Positions 8,793 through 16,710 of a stretch of 64,000 bases of DNA are shown here, one piece after another. Origin of the DNA: Halothiobacillus sp. (GTDB lineage Bacteria; Pseudomonadota; Gammaproteobacteria; Halothiobacillales; Halothiobacillaceae). A model generated the notes under the pieces. That model was not told the origin of the DNA, made no database searches, and worked only from the letters and a program-made list of their open reading frames with translations. Made by a program: the position numbers and the translations under genes. Location: the NCBI GenBank assembly GCA_024635755.1, contig JAGXIF010000007.1, positions 1 through 64,000 of the forward strand. The letters are read 5' to 3'. The stretch's first letter is position 1. The number at the start of each line of letters is the position of its first letter.

Positions 8793-9272
8793 CTACCAGG
8801 AGATGTAGGCGTAGCCGTCTTCCTGGTACTCCATCAACGCGGCGGCGCCCACCTGCTCGATTCGCGCAAAGTCACGCATGTCGTCGTCGCGGTAACCCAC
8901 CGTGTCCATGGTATTGCCGCAGGCGATCCATTCGACGTCGTAGTTCTTGGCGAACCCTTCCACGCGGGCGTAGATTTCCGGATCGACCTCGCTCATGGGT
9001 TCCTTGGCCAAGATATGAATGCCCTTGGCGAAGCAGGCCACCGCGATCTTCACGTTGCCGCCGTACTTGCCGATCATGGCGGTCATCGAATTGAGCACGT
9101 GCGTCTGGTACTCCACGTCACCGTGGTTGAGCTGATAGATGACCCGGTGGGCCGGCTCGTCACCGGGGAAGAACAGCTCATCCTGGGCCTGCGCCTTGCC
9201 CACGCCCAAGGCCGCGCCGGCACCGGCCATGACGGTCATGAAACGACGTCGATTTTTGCGGAAATCCTGCAT
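8793..9272 (-). CDS. Exported DsrE/DsrF-superfamily protein
   Basis: 159 residues from ATG at 9272, chosen because GAAAGAGGTGGAGAG lies directly upstream; longer in-frame starts lack such a site. The N terminus NRRRFMTVMAGAGAALGVG and AQA cleavage site look like a Tat signal. The mature part fits the DsrE-like fold: RVIYQLNHGD, then VKIAVACFAKGIHILAK, then YDVEWIACGNTMD. The Cys in VACFAKG and the one in ACGNTM lie where family members carry sulfur-relay cysteines. Secreted DsrE paralogues occur in many sulfur-metabolising proteobacteria, with unknown function. It is monocistronic. Confidence 0.85.
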   Translation of the reverse strand: MQDFRKNRRRFMTVMAGAGAALGVGKAQAQDELFFPGDEPAHRVIYQLNHGDVEYQTHVLNSMTAMIGKYGGNVKIAVACFAKGIHILAKEPMSEVDPEIYARVEGFAKNYDVEWIACGNTMDTVGYRDDDMRDFARIEQVGAAALMEYQEDGYAYISW

Positions 9273-9415
9273 CTCTCCACCTCTTTCACAATTCAGGCCA
9301 ATGCCTGGTTCGACTGGGCCGGCTCTGCCCTTCCCCTGTCGGGGGAGATGGCACCCGTGGCCCATGCATTCATCTTAACGCATGCAACGAAGGGACAGCG
9401 GCCGAGGGTGATCGT

Positions 9416-10984
9416 TCAGTCCCGGGGTTGGCCCACGCGCATCAACACCACGCCACCGCGCGCATACAGCACCTCGCCGGGAATGTCCTCGGCTCGATCG
9501 ACATGCGTCAACAACAGGTCGCCCGACCGGGGGTCGCGGCGCTCGACCACGCGTTGGGCATACACGCCGAAACTGGGCGTGTTCATGCCGCGCATGACCA
9601 GTTCACCCGACATATCCCGCGCCATGAGCCCGGCCTCGCGAACGGGTCCCTGCTGCATCTGGCCGACGGCGTTGACCACCAGGGCGTTGACCACCAGGGA
9701 AAACGACAGGGCGACTGGCAATAGTACGCGCGGCAGCGACCAGCGCCTCATGGCCCCGGCCACCAGCACCAACAGCAAGGCCGCCCCCACGATCAGGTAC
9801 CAACCGATGTCGAAGTATCGACCACGCTCGGCCAGCATGTCCTGGACGTAGCCAGGCTTGATGCGATCGAAATTGAGCTCGACCAGCCAGGGCAGCAGCA
9901 GGATCAGCAATAAAAAGAGTGCGGGCGGCGCCAGATGCAGCAGTCGATGGCGCACCTGCGGCAGGTGCGCGGCCATCACCAGCATCAGGCCCACCAGCCC
10001 GTAATTGAGGTAATGCGGCAGCTTGGTGCCAGAGAACGAGAACAGCGCCAGGGTGACCAGAAACCAGATCCAGCCGAAACGCCGCAATGCCAGCGGCAGC
10101 GAGCTGGGCCGTCCATAGGCCGACTGCCAGTCGCTGGGAAAGTACCGCAGCGAAGTCAGCACGGCCCCGGTGAACGGCAGCAGCGCTACCAGGGTGACCA
10201 CGGGGTAGTACCACAGCCCGCCCGAATGCCCCTCCATCGGCTCATCAAAACGACTGAGGTTGTTCTTGAGGAAGAATTCGTCGACAAAGTACTGGCCATG
10301 CTCGAACCACATGGCCACGTACCAGGGCACGGCGACGGCAACGAAGATCGCCAGCCCCTGCCAGTCGAGCACGGCGCGCCACCACGCCCGACCGCGCCCG
10401 GTGGCCAGATAGAACAGGAAGCTGGTCGCGGCCGGAATCACCACGCCCACCGGCCCCTTGGTGAGAAACCCCAGCGCCATGGCCAGATAGGCCCAGCGTA
10501 TCCAGCGCCGCTCGCCGCTCACCCAGTGATTGAAGGTGGCGAACACCGCGCCGGTGACAAACAACAGCAGCACGGCATCGGAGATCGCCGCCTTACCCAC
10601 CACCGTAGTCATCAGGGAGGTGGCCGCGATCAGGGCGGCGAAAAATGCGCTGCGCGCGCCCAGGTAGCGGTCGGCGAACAGGTAGATCATCCCGATCCAC
10701 ACGGTCGAGGCCAGGACCGAGGGGAGTCGGAATGCCCATTCATGAAAGCCGAATACCCCGACCGAGGCGGCCTGCAACCAGTAGATCAGCACCGGCTTGG
10801 CGAATCGCGGCTCGCCGTTGAGATACGGGGTAAGAAAATCACCCCGCTCGAACATCGCCCAGGTCGCGCCGGTAAAGGCCCCTTCATCCAAATCGAACAG
10901 CGGCAGGCTGCCGATGCCCCAGACGTACCCGATCGCCACAGCCACGGCGAGAACAAGAAAATGCAGGCGTCGGGAGTCGAGCAT
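9416..10984 (-). CDS. ArnT-like family 39 glycosyltransferase, integral membrane
   Basis: 522 residues from ATG at 10984. Many membrane helices. The first periplasmic loop has LPLFDLDEGAFTGATWAM, where the acidic pair of GT39/GT-C enzymes sits, followed by PRFAKPVLIYWLQAASVGVFG, typical of the ArnT group. A second feature is AYLAMALGFLTKGPVGVV. Such enzymes move a sugar from undecaprenyl phosphate to lipid A or a protein in the periplasm. No aminoarabinose (arn) genes are near, so donor and acceptor are unknown. The GT2 gene at 18.9-20.0 kb could make the lipid-linked donor (inference). Confidence 0.88.
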   Translation of the reverse strand: MLDSRRLHFLVLAVAVAIGYVWGIGSLPLFDLDEGAFTGATWAMFERGDFLTPYLNGEPRFAKPVLIYWLQAASVGVFGFHEWAFRLPSVLASTVWIGMIYLFADRYLGARSAFFAALIAATSLMTTVVGKAAISDAVLLLFVTGAVFATFNHWVSGERRWIRWAYLAMALGFLTKGPVGVVIPAATSFLFYLATGRGRAWWRAVLDWQGLAIFVAVAVPWYVAMWFEHGQYFVDEFFLKNNLSRFDEPMEGHSGGLWYYPVVTLVALLPFTGAVLTSLRYFPSDWQSAYGRPSSLPLALRRFGWIWFLVTLALFSFSGTKLPHYLNYGLVGLMLVMAAHLPQVRHRLLHLAPPALFLLLILLLPWLVELNFDRIKPGYVQDMLAERGRYFDIGWYLIVGAALLLVLVAGAMRRWSLPRVLLPVALSFSLVVNALVVNAVGQMQQGPVREAGLMARDMSGELVMRGMNTPSFGVYAQRVVERRDPRSGDLLLTHVDRAEDIPGEVLYARGGVVLMRVGQPRD

Positions 10985-11130
10985 GGCGGGCGGTCTCGAG
11001 GGAAAGGTGGGCAGATCACGGGCCAGCGACGGGCTGGGCCGGCGGCAGTATATCAATCGGGGACCACCGGCGGTCACCCCCACCCTGGGGTTGACGCTAC
11101 AATAAGGCTTTTGCCGATACGCTGGTGCCC

Positions 11131-12168
11131 ATGGACCTCTACTCCCTGCTTCGTCCCCTGCTGTTCCGACTCGACCCGGAAACCGCCCACCGCGTGACGC
11201 TGGGCCTGCTCGACATGGCGGCGCGCACGCCCTGGTGCCGCCTGCAATCGCGGGGCGTGGCGGCCGATCCGATCAGAGTGATGGGGCTCGACTTCCCCAA
11301 CCGCGTGGGACTGGCCGCCGGGCTGGACAAGAACGGCGCCCACGTCGACGGGCTGGCCTGTCTGGGCTTCGGCTTTCTGGAAGTGGGCACCATCACGCCA
11401 CGCGCTCAGCCGGGCAATCCGGCCCCGCGAATGTTCCGCCTGCCGGATGCCGAGGCGCTGATCAATCGCATGGGCTTCAACAACGACGGATTGGATGCGG
11501 CGCTGGAAAACCTTGCTGACCACAAGAACTCGGTGCCCTTGGGGGTCAACCTGGGCAAGAACTTCGACACGCCACTCGAGGCGGCGCTCGATGACTACCG
11601 AATCGGTCTGGCCGGTGTCTATGACCTCGCCGACTACGTCACCATCAACATCTCCTCGCCCAACACCGCCAACCTGCGCAACCTCCAGGGCGGCGCGGCC
11701 TTCACCGGCTTGCTGGCCGGGCTGACCGAAGAGCGCGCCCGCCTGCGGGACAAGACCGGCCGCCATGTCCCTCTGGCGATCAAGATCGCCCCGGACATCG
11801 AGGCCGAGGCATTTCCCGCCCTGACCGACGCGCTGGTTGCCCACGAGATCGACGCGGTCATCGCCACCAACACCACCATCGGCCGCCCCGTGGTCTCAGG
11901 CCTGCCGCATGCCGACGAGGCGGGGGGATTGAGTGGTCGACCGGTGCGCCAGCGCTCCACGGAAACGATCGCCCGACTGCGCGAGGCGCTGCCGGACGAC
12001 TTCCCCATCATCGGGGTCGGCGGCATCGATTCCGGCGAAGCGGCGCTGGAAAAGATCCAGGCCGGGGCCGACCTGGTCCAGGTCTACACGGGGCTGATCT
12101 ATCGCGGCCCCGCCCTGGTCGGTGAAATAGCAAAGGCCCTCGCGGAATCGGAACAAGCGCCGGGTTAG
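11131..12168 (+). CDS. pyrD: Dihydroorotate dehydrogenase (quinone), class 2
   Basis: 345 residues from ATG 11131; a GTG at 11125 is an alternative, and no strong ribosome-binding site favours either. It oxidises dihydroorotate to orotate and passes electrons to membrane quinone. Visible: the membrane-binding N-terminal helices ([16 protein letters not shown]), FMN-site [38 protein letters not shown], and the class 2 segment [18 protein letters not shown] with the catalytic Ser. ATNTTIGRP and [11 protein letters not shown] complete the barrel. It is divergent from the GT39 gene. Confidence 0.97.
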   Translation: MDLYSLLRPLLFRLDPETAHRVTLGLLDMAARTPWCRLQSRGVAADPIRVMGLDFPNRVGLAAGLDKNGAHVDGLACLGFGFLEVGTITPRAQPGNPAPRMFRLPDAEALINRMGFNNDGLDAALENLADHKNSVPLGVNLGKNFDTPLEAALDDYRIGLAGVYDLADYVTINISSPNTANLRNLQGGAAFTGLLAGLTEERARLRDKTGRHVPLAIKIAPDIEAEAFPALTDALVAHEIDAVIATNTTIGRPVVSGLPHADEAGGLSGRPVRQRSTETIARLREALPDDFPIIGVGGIDSGEAALEKIQAGADLVQVYTGLIYRGPALVGEIAKALAESEQAPG

Positions 12169-12230
12169 GCATCGCCGCGGGCATCCCCGGCCTTTCTCGT
12201 TGATTTTCCGGAATAGTTTTCCCCCCTGAC

Positions 12231-12236
12231 TATACT
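12231..12236 (+). promoter_or_regulatory. Possible -10 element upstream of GT4 gene
   Basis: TATACT lies in the 222-nt gap between pyrD and the GT4-like gene, about 155 nt before that start. No convincing -35 box sits at the usual distance. The rest of the gap is GC-rich, with no other motif I can support. Confidence 0.25.
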
Positions 12237-12390
12237 CAGTCGCAGGCGGCCGGCCTCCGTTCGCCTGCCGGATTTTCGGCACAATCACGACGGCCCACAC
12301 GGCCGGGAATTCGGTTCGACGAGACGGGGGGTCGCCACCGTCTGCTACCGGAGGGCATTTCGAGATCCGATCGATGGTGGAGGTGGTGCC

Positions 12391-13155
12391 GTGAGAATCG
12401 CCCAGGTTGCCCCGTTGCACGAAAGCGTTCCGCCCCGGACCTATGGGGGTACCGAGCGTATCGTGCACTACCTCACCGAAGCGTTGGTCCGAGAAGGACA
12501 CGAAGTGACCCTCTACGCCAGTGGAGATTCCCGGACCAGCGCACGACTGCGCCCGGGGGTGGCCGAATCCCTGAGATCCTCGGCGACTCGCCATGACCCC
12601 CTTACGTGGCATGTCCTGCAACTCGCCCGGGTGGCCCGGGAAGCGGAGGATTACGACCTCGTCCATTTCCATACCGACTTCCTGCACTACCCGCTCTGGC
12701 GCCGGATGTCGGTCCCCCAACTGACCACGCTCCACGGGCGTCTGAACCTGCCGGATCTCCGCCCTCTCTACGAGGAATTCAGCGACATCCGGGTGGTCTC
12801 CGTCTCCGACAGCCAGCGCGGACCGCTCGTGGATGTGGCCCGATGGGCGGGGACCGTCTACAACGGCATCCCGGCCGCGTCCTACACGTTCCGTCACGAG
12901 CGGGGAAGCTATCTGGCCTTCCTCGGGCGGATGTCGCCGGAGAAGGGACCCGAGGCGGCCATCGACATCGCGATTCGTGCGGGCATCCCGCTGAAGATGT
13001 CCGCCAAGATCGACGCCTTCGACCGGGACTACTTCGATACACGCATCCGGCACCGGGGAGGCGAACTGGACCTGATTGTCCGTCGGCACGGCCGGGATAT
13101 CGCCGTCAATATCGAGCGACGCAACGGACCGATCGAACTCAGCGTGACGGTGTGA
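12391..13155 (+). CDS. GT4 glycosyltransferase, N-terminal domain with short novel tail
   Basis: 254 residues from GTG 12391, with GGAGGT 6 nt upstream. The first 215 residues are a clear GT4 N-terminal domain: MRIAQVAPLHESVPPRTYGG, YDLVHFHTDFLHYPL, TTLHGRLNLPDL and AFLGRMSPEKGPEAAI. In family members KIDAFDRDYFDTRIR is followed by about 150 residues that bind the nucleotide sugar (the E-x7-E region). Here only about 38 unrelated residues follow, ending in a tail rich in Arg and Val. The other frames do not restore the missing domain, so this is not a simple frameshift. It may be a decayed gene, a deletion product or a repurposed domain. Confidence 0.75.
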   Translation: MRIAQVAPLHESVPPRTYGGTERIVHYLTEALVREGHEVTLYASGDSRTSARLRPGVAESLRSSATRHDPLTWHVLQLARVAREAEDYDLVHFHTDFLHYPLWRRMSVPQLTTLHGRLNLPDLRPLYEEFSDIRVVSVSDSQRGPLVDVARWAGTVYNGIPAASYTFRHERGSYLAFLGRMSPEKGPEAAIDIAIRAGIPLKMSAKIDAFDRDYFDTRIRHRGGELDLIVRRHGRDIAVNIERRNGPIELSVTV

Positions 13156-13212
13156 CCCCGCCCCTCTCGCCGCGAGCGCCCCACCTCCCGGCGGTCCGCC
13201 AGGAGCGTTGAT

Positions 13213-13989
13213 TCAGGCGCTTTTCCGATCCGCACAGATCGGGCAGTCGGGATCCTGGCGGTAACGCACCGTCCGCCATTCGGCATCCTTGAGATCAAAC
13301 AGGGCCAATCGCCCCACCAGCGGGCGGCCAACCCCGGCGATCATCTTGATCGCCTCGGCAGCCTGCAAGCTGCCGATCATGCCCACCAATGGCGAGAGCA
13401 CCCCGGTCTCGGCACACCGCAACGCATCCTCGCCTTCCTCGCGATACAGGCAGCGATAACAAGGCGCGTCCGGATCACGGGGGTCGAAAACCGTCACCTG
13501 GCCGGCCCACTGGATGGCCGCTCCGGACACCAGGGGCACCCGATGGCGGCAACAGGCGGCATTCAGAGCAAAGCGCAGGGCGAAGTTGTCCGAGCAATCG
13601 AGCACCAGATCGACCGCGGCGACGGCCGTGCCCAGCCGCTCGCCTTCGAGCTTGCCCTCCAGTGGCACCAGCCTGATGCCCGGGTTGATGCGGCCGAGTC
13701 GTTCGACCGCCGACTGGGTCTTGGGCTCACCGATTCGATCCGTGTCGTGCAGTACCTGGCGCTGCAGATTCGACAGGTCGACCGAGTCGAAATCGGCCAG
13801 ATGCAACTCGCCCACGCCGCTGGCGGCGAGATACATGGCCACGGGGGAACCCAGGCCGCCTAGGCCGACCACCAGCACCCGGGCCTGCATCAGCCGCTCC
13901 TGGCCGGCATAGTCCAGGCCGTCGAGCATGATGTGTCGGCCGTATCGAAGCAGTTCTTCGTCGTTCATCTCAAGATCGCTCGTTGCCAT
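13213..13989 (-). CDS. MoeB/ThiF/HesA-family sulfur-carrier adenylyltransferase
   Basis: 258 residues from ATG 13989 (the ATG at 13968 is also possible). E1-like enzymes adenylate the C-terminal Gly of MoaD or ThiS. Seen: RYGRHIMLDGLDYAGQERL, nucleotide loop VVGLGGLGSPVA, SNLQRQVLH, DCSDNFALRFALN, the zinc pairs CYRC and CPIC, and the Cys in CAETGVLSPLVG. There is no C-terminal rhodanese domain. No moaD, moaE or thiS gene is near, so moeB versus thiF cannot be decided. A terminator-like hairpin separates it from the upstream gene. Confidence 0.88.
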   Translation of the reverse strand: MATSDLEMNDEELLRYGRHIMLDGLDYAGQERLMQARVLVVGLGGLGSPVAMYLAASGVGELHLADFDSVDLSNLQRQVLHDTDRIGEPKTQSAVERLGRINPGIRLVPLEGKLEGERLGTAVAAVDLVLDCSDNFALRFALNAACCRHRVPLVSGAAIQWAGQVTVFDPRDPDAPCYRCLYREEGEDALRCAETGVLSPLVGMIGSLQAAEAIKMIAGVGRPLVGRLALFDLKDAEWRTVRYRQDPDCPICADRKSA

Positions 13990-14012
13990 CAGATCATCGG
14001 GCACAAACGCAA

Positions 14013-14034
14013 ATGCCCGGCCGAAGCCGGGCAT
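14013..14034 (-). terminator. Hairpin terminator after the 139-residue unknown gene
   Basis: ATGCCCGGC (14013-14021) pairs with GCCGGGCAT (14026-14034); on the minus strand the loop is TTCG, a stable tetraloop. TTTGCGTTTGTG follows, so the U-tract is interrupted and termination may be partial. The hairpin sits 24 nt before the MoeB/ThiF-like start. Confidence 0.6.
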
Positions 14035-14061
14035 GCCGCGTCGCACCCGTCGATGCTGGAA

Positions 14062-14481
14062 TCAGAGGTAGTGCCTCCAGGGGTCATCCGGGCTCTCGGG
14101 TATCTCACCGTGCTGCAGGCGGTCCCGGACAAGCTGGGGATCGCCGGCGGGCCGGTACTTCTGGGTAGGCAGGTTGCAGCCATCCAGCCCCAGCGATTCG
14201 CGCTGGGTTTGTTCGGTGTAATCCACCAGGGCGCATTTGAGCTTTTCCATCAGCGCGGCGTCCAGGTGAAAACCCGCCGACTGCAGGGCCTGGCGGATCG
14301 CCTTGAGGCAGATCACCGAGAGGTCGTACTCGACCTCGAGGCAACGCGGCCCACGTCGGCGGGCGGAAACCACCCCGGGCAACCAGCGGGCAAAAGGCTC
14401 TGCCTGCCGCGCCTGCTCACCTTCGTGATGCGGACCACGAAACCAGATTTCGTGCATCTTGATCAGTTGCTTGTCGTCCAT
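14062..14481 (-). CDS. Conserved-looking protein of unknown function
   Basis: 139 residues; I do not recognise a named family. The middle (about 38-75), GVVSARRRGPRCLEVEYDLS followed by KAIRQALQSAGFHLD, has the strand-helix pattern of ferredoxin-like or heavy-metal-associated folds, but no CxxC metal motif. The C-terminal third is polar with YRPAGDPQLVRDRL and the ending DDPWRHYL. It lies 105 nt downstream of prmC on the same strand and ends in a hairpin terminator, so it may be the last gene of the hemA-prfA-prmC unit. No signal peptide or membrane segment. Confidence 0.7.
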   Translation of the reverse strand: MDDKQLIKMHEIWFRGPHHEGEQARQAEPFARWLPGVVSARRRGPRCLEVEYDLSVICLKAIRQALQSAGFHLDAALMEKLKCALVDYTEQTQRESLGLDGCNLPTQKYRPAGDPQLVRDRLQHGEIPESPDDPWRHYL

Positions 14482-14585
14482 GCCGGCGCCTTGCCTTCCG
14501 CCCTGTATCGCTCAAGACTAGCGCACTTGTCACGGCAGACCAAGCACCCGGCACTGAGGCATCCCTGGCGAGTCGTAGTGCGGTC

Positions 14586-15503
14586 TCAGGCCGGCTTGAC
14601 CCCCATGGTCACTCGCGGATGGTCCGCCAGATCCGCCCGGGTCTCGATGCCCGTTAACCCCGCTTGTCGCATCAGCCTCGCGACGGCCGGCGCCTGTTCG
14701 TAGCCGTGCTCGAACAGCACCCGCCCGCCGGGACGCAGCACGACGAGTGTCGATTCGAGCAACCGTCGGTAATCCGCCAGTCCATCCGCGCCCGCCACCA
14801 GCGCCGTGCGCGGCTCGTGGCGCACGTCTCCTAAATCGAGATGCACATCATCGCCGGCGAGGTATGGCGGGTTGCTCACCAGCAGGTCCACGGATGCCGG
14901 TGCAACGGCCGACAACCAGTCGCCCCGCCATAGGGCGACGTGGGCCGAGGCGCCCTGCTCGGCCAGCAAGAGCATATTCTCCCGGGCCAGTTGCAGCGCG
15001 TCGCTGCTGCGATCCACGGCATACACGAGCGCATCGGGGCGCTCGGCGGCCAGGCTCAAGGCAATCACGCCGCTGCCCGTGCCCAGGTCGAGCACGCGAA
15101 AATCCGACGCATCCGCAGGAATGCAGCCCAAGGCCCATTCAACCAGCGTCTCGGTGTCGGGCCGCGGGATGAGCACACCGGGACGACAACGGAAACGGTG
15201 CTTCCAGAAACCACGCTCGCCGATCAGGTAGGCCACCGGTTCGCCGGCCGCACGCCGATCGAACAGTGCCGTCAGCCGTTGTCGGGTAGGCGCATCGATC
15301 GCATCGGCACCGCGCATCATCAGGCCCGCCGTACTCAGGCCGGTGACATGCCCAGCGAGCAAACGCGCCTCGAACAGCGCCTCACCCGCCTCGCCGCCGC
15401 GGCCGGCGGCAATCCGGTGCGCGCCGTCACGCAGGCACTCGTCCAAGGTGGCGCTCAAGGCTGCCCGACGTCCGTCTTGCGGCACCGGCGGATCAGTGGA
15501 CAC
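14586..15503 (-). CDS. prmC: Release factor glutamine methyltransferase PrmC
   Basis: 305 residues. It methylates the Gln of the GGQ motif in release factors using S-adenosylmethionine. The SAM loop VLDLGTGSGVIALSLAAERP and the substrate motif LLVSNPPYLAGDD are intact. The N-terminal helical domain includes LLAGHVTGLST and YLIGERGFWKHRFRC. It starts 4 nt after the prfA stop, so enzyme and substrate are co-produced, the usual gammaproteobacterial order hemA-prfA-prmC. The length is slightly above the E. coli protein because of a longer N terminus. Confidence 0.96.
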   Translation of the reverse strand: MSTDPPVPQDGRRAALSATLDECLRDGAHRIAAGRGGEAGEALFEARLLAGHVTGLSTAGLMMRGADAIDAPTRQRLTALFDRRAAGEPVAYLIGERGFWKHRFRCRPGVLIPRPDTETLVEWALGCIPADASDFRVLDLGTGSGVIALSLAAERPDALVYAVDRSSDALQLARENMLLLAEQGASAHVALWRGDWLSAVAPASVDLLVSNPPYLAGDDVHLDLGDVRHEPRTALVAGADGLADYRRLLESTLVVLRPGGRVLFEHGYEQAPAVARLMRQAGLTGIETRADLADHPRVTMGVKPA

Positions 15504-15507
15504 GATA

Positions 15508-16599
15508 TCAGCCGCCCTCTTCGGCCAGCGCCTCGAGCTGCGCGGCCTGATCGGCCTGCCGCAGGGGCACGACCACCTGGGTCAGGTCGCCGGCCATGAC
15601 GCGATCGAGCTGATGGAGGGTGAGATTGATGCGGTGATCGGTCACCCGGCCTTGGGGGAAGTTGTAGGTTCGGATGCGGTCGGAACGGTCGCCGGTGCCG
15701 ACCAGGGCCTTGCGGCTGGCGGCGGTCTCCGCGGCCTGGGCGCGGCGGACGTCGTCGGCCAGCCGGGCGGCCAGCAGGTCCATCGCCCGAGCGCGGTTCT
15801 TGTGCTGGGAACGCTCTTCCTGACACTCGACCACGGTTCCCGTCGGCAAGTGGGTGATCCGTATGGCCGAATCGGTCTTGTTAATGTGCTGCCCGCCGGC
15901 ACCGGAGGCACGGAAGGTATCCACGCGCAGGTCGCCGGCATTTATTTCCGGCGCCTCGGCGGCGGGGATGACCGGCATCACGGCCACCGTGGCCGCCGAG
16001 GTGTGAATACGCCCCTGGGTCTCGGTCACGGGCACGCGTTGGACCCGATGGGCGCCGGATTCGAACTTCAGCCAGGCGTAGACGCCTTCACCGCTGACCC
16101 GCGAGATCAGCTCCCGGTAGCCTCCATGCTCGCCTTCGGAGGCGGAAAGCACCTCGACCTTCCAGCCCTGCGATTCGGCAAAACGCCCGTACATGCGGAA
16201 CAGGTCACCGGCGAAGATCGCGGCCTCGTCGCCGCCGGCCCCGGCACGAATCTCGAGGAACACGTCACCCTCGTCATTGGGATCGGCGGGCAGCAACTGG
16301 CGTTCGATCTCGGCATCGAGCTCGGCAAAACGCGCCTCGAGTTCGGCCAGTTCCTCGCGGGCCATCTCGGCCATCTCGGCATCCTCGCCCTGCGTCAGCG
16401 TTCGGGCCTCGTCCAGCGCCTTTTCCATGGCGTGATAGGCATCGACGTTCTTTACCAGGGATTCCAGCCGCGCGTATTCGCGCGACAGGCGCTGAAAACG
16501 TGTCTGATCGGCGATCACGTCGGGATCGGCGAGCAAGGCGGTAATTTCCTCGAACCGCTCGACCAGGTTGTCGAGACGGGCGACCAGGGCTTTATGCAT
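15508..16599 (-). CDS. prfA: Peptide chain release factor 1
   Basis: 363 residues. It reads UAA and UAG stop codons. The stop-codon recognition motif P-x-T is seen in [14 protein letters not shown], which separates RF1 from RF2 (SPF). The catalytic GGQ is in [18 protein letters not shown] (about residue 235). The N-terminal coiled coil ([19 protein letters not shown]) and [20 protein letters not shown] are typical. It sits between hemA and prmC. Confidence 0.97.
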   Translation of the reverse strand: MHKALVARLDNLVERFEEITALLADPDVIADQTRFQRLSREYARLESLVKNVDAYHAMEKALDEARTLTQGEDAEMAEMAREELAELEARFAELDAEIERQLLPADPNDEGDVFLEIRAGAGGDEAAIFAGDLFRMYGRFAESQGWKVEVLSASEGEHGGYRELISRVSGEGVYAWLKFESGAHRVQRVPVTETQGRIHTSAATVAVMPVIPAAEAPEINAGDLRVDTFRASGAGGQHINKTDSAIRITHLPTGTVVECQEERSQHKNRARAMDLLAARLADDVRRAQAAETAASRKALVGTGDRSDRIRTYNFPQGRVTDHRINLTLHQLDRVMAGDLTQVVVPLRQADQAAQLEALAEEGG

Positions 16600-16669
16600 A
16601 GATTACGGCGAACTTGGCGGAGTGGGAGTGGCAACCATGGGGGCGTCGGTGGGCCCGACAAGGGGCGCC

Positions 16670-16693
16670 GGTCCGGGGCCCGAGGCCGGGACC
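16670..16693. repeat. GC-rich hairpin between hemA and prfA
   Basis: GGTCC (16670-16674) pairs with GGACC (16689-16693), and inside it GGCC (16677-16680) pairs with GGCC (16684-16687) around CGA. It lies in the 111-nt gap between hemA and prfA, which is almost pure G and C. No T-run follows on the minus strand, so it is not a standard terminator; it may slow polymerase or protect the mRNA. Confidence 0.4.
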
Positions 16694-16710
16694 CCGGGCC
16701 AGGGCTTCGG

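Noticed and set aside
11091-11103. TTGACG followed by TACAAT as a promoter of pyrD
   Set aside because: The two hexamers are only one base apart, so they cannot be the -35 and -10 of one promoter; neither has a partner at proper spacing.
9935-11197. 420-codon open frame on the plus strand
   Set aside because: Antisense to the GT39 gene and overlapping the pyrD start; composition is that of a mirror frame.
11896-13089. 397-codon open frame on the minus strand
   Set aside because: Antisense to the end of pyrD and to the GT4 gene; both real genes have motifs and ribosome-binding sites.
12391-13155. Frameshift as the cause of the short GT4 gene
   Set aside because: Neither of the other two frames after residue 215 encodes a GT4 C-terminal domain, and only about 60 bases remain before the next gene.
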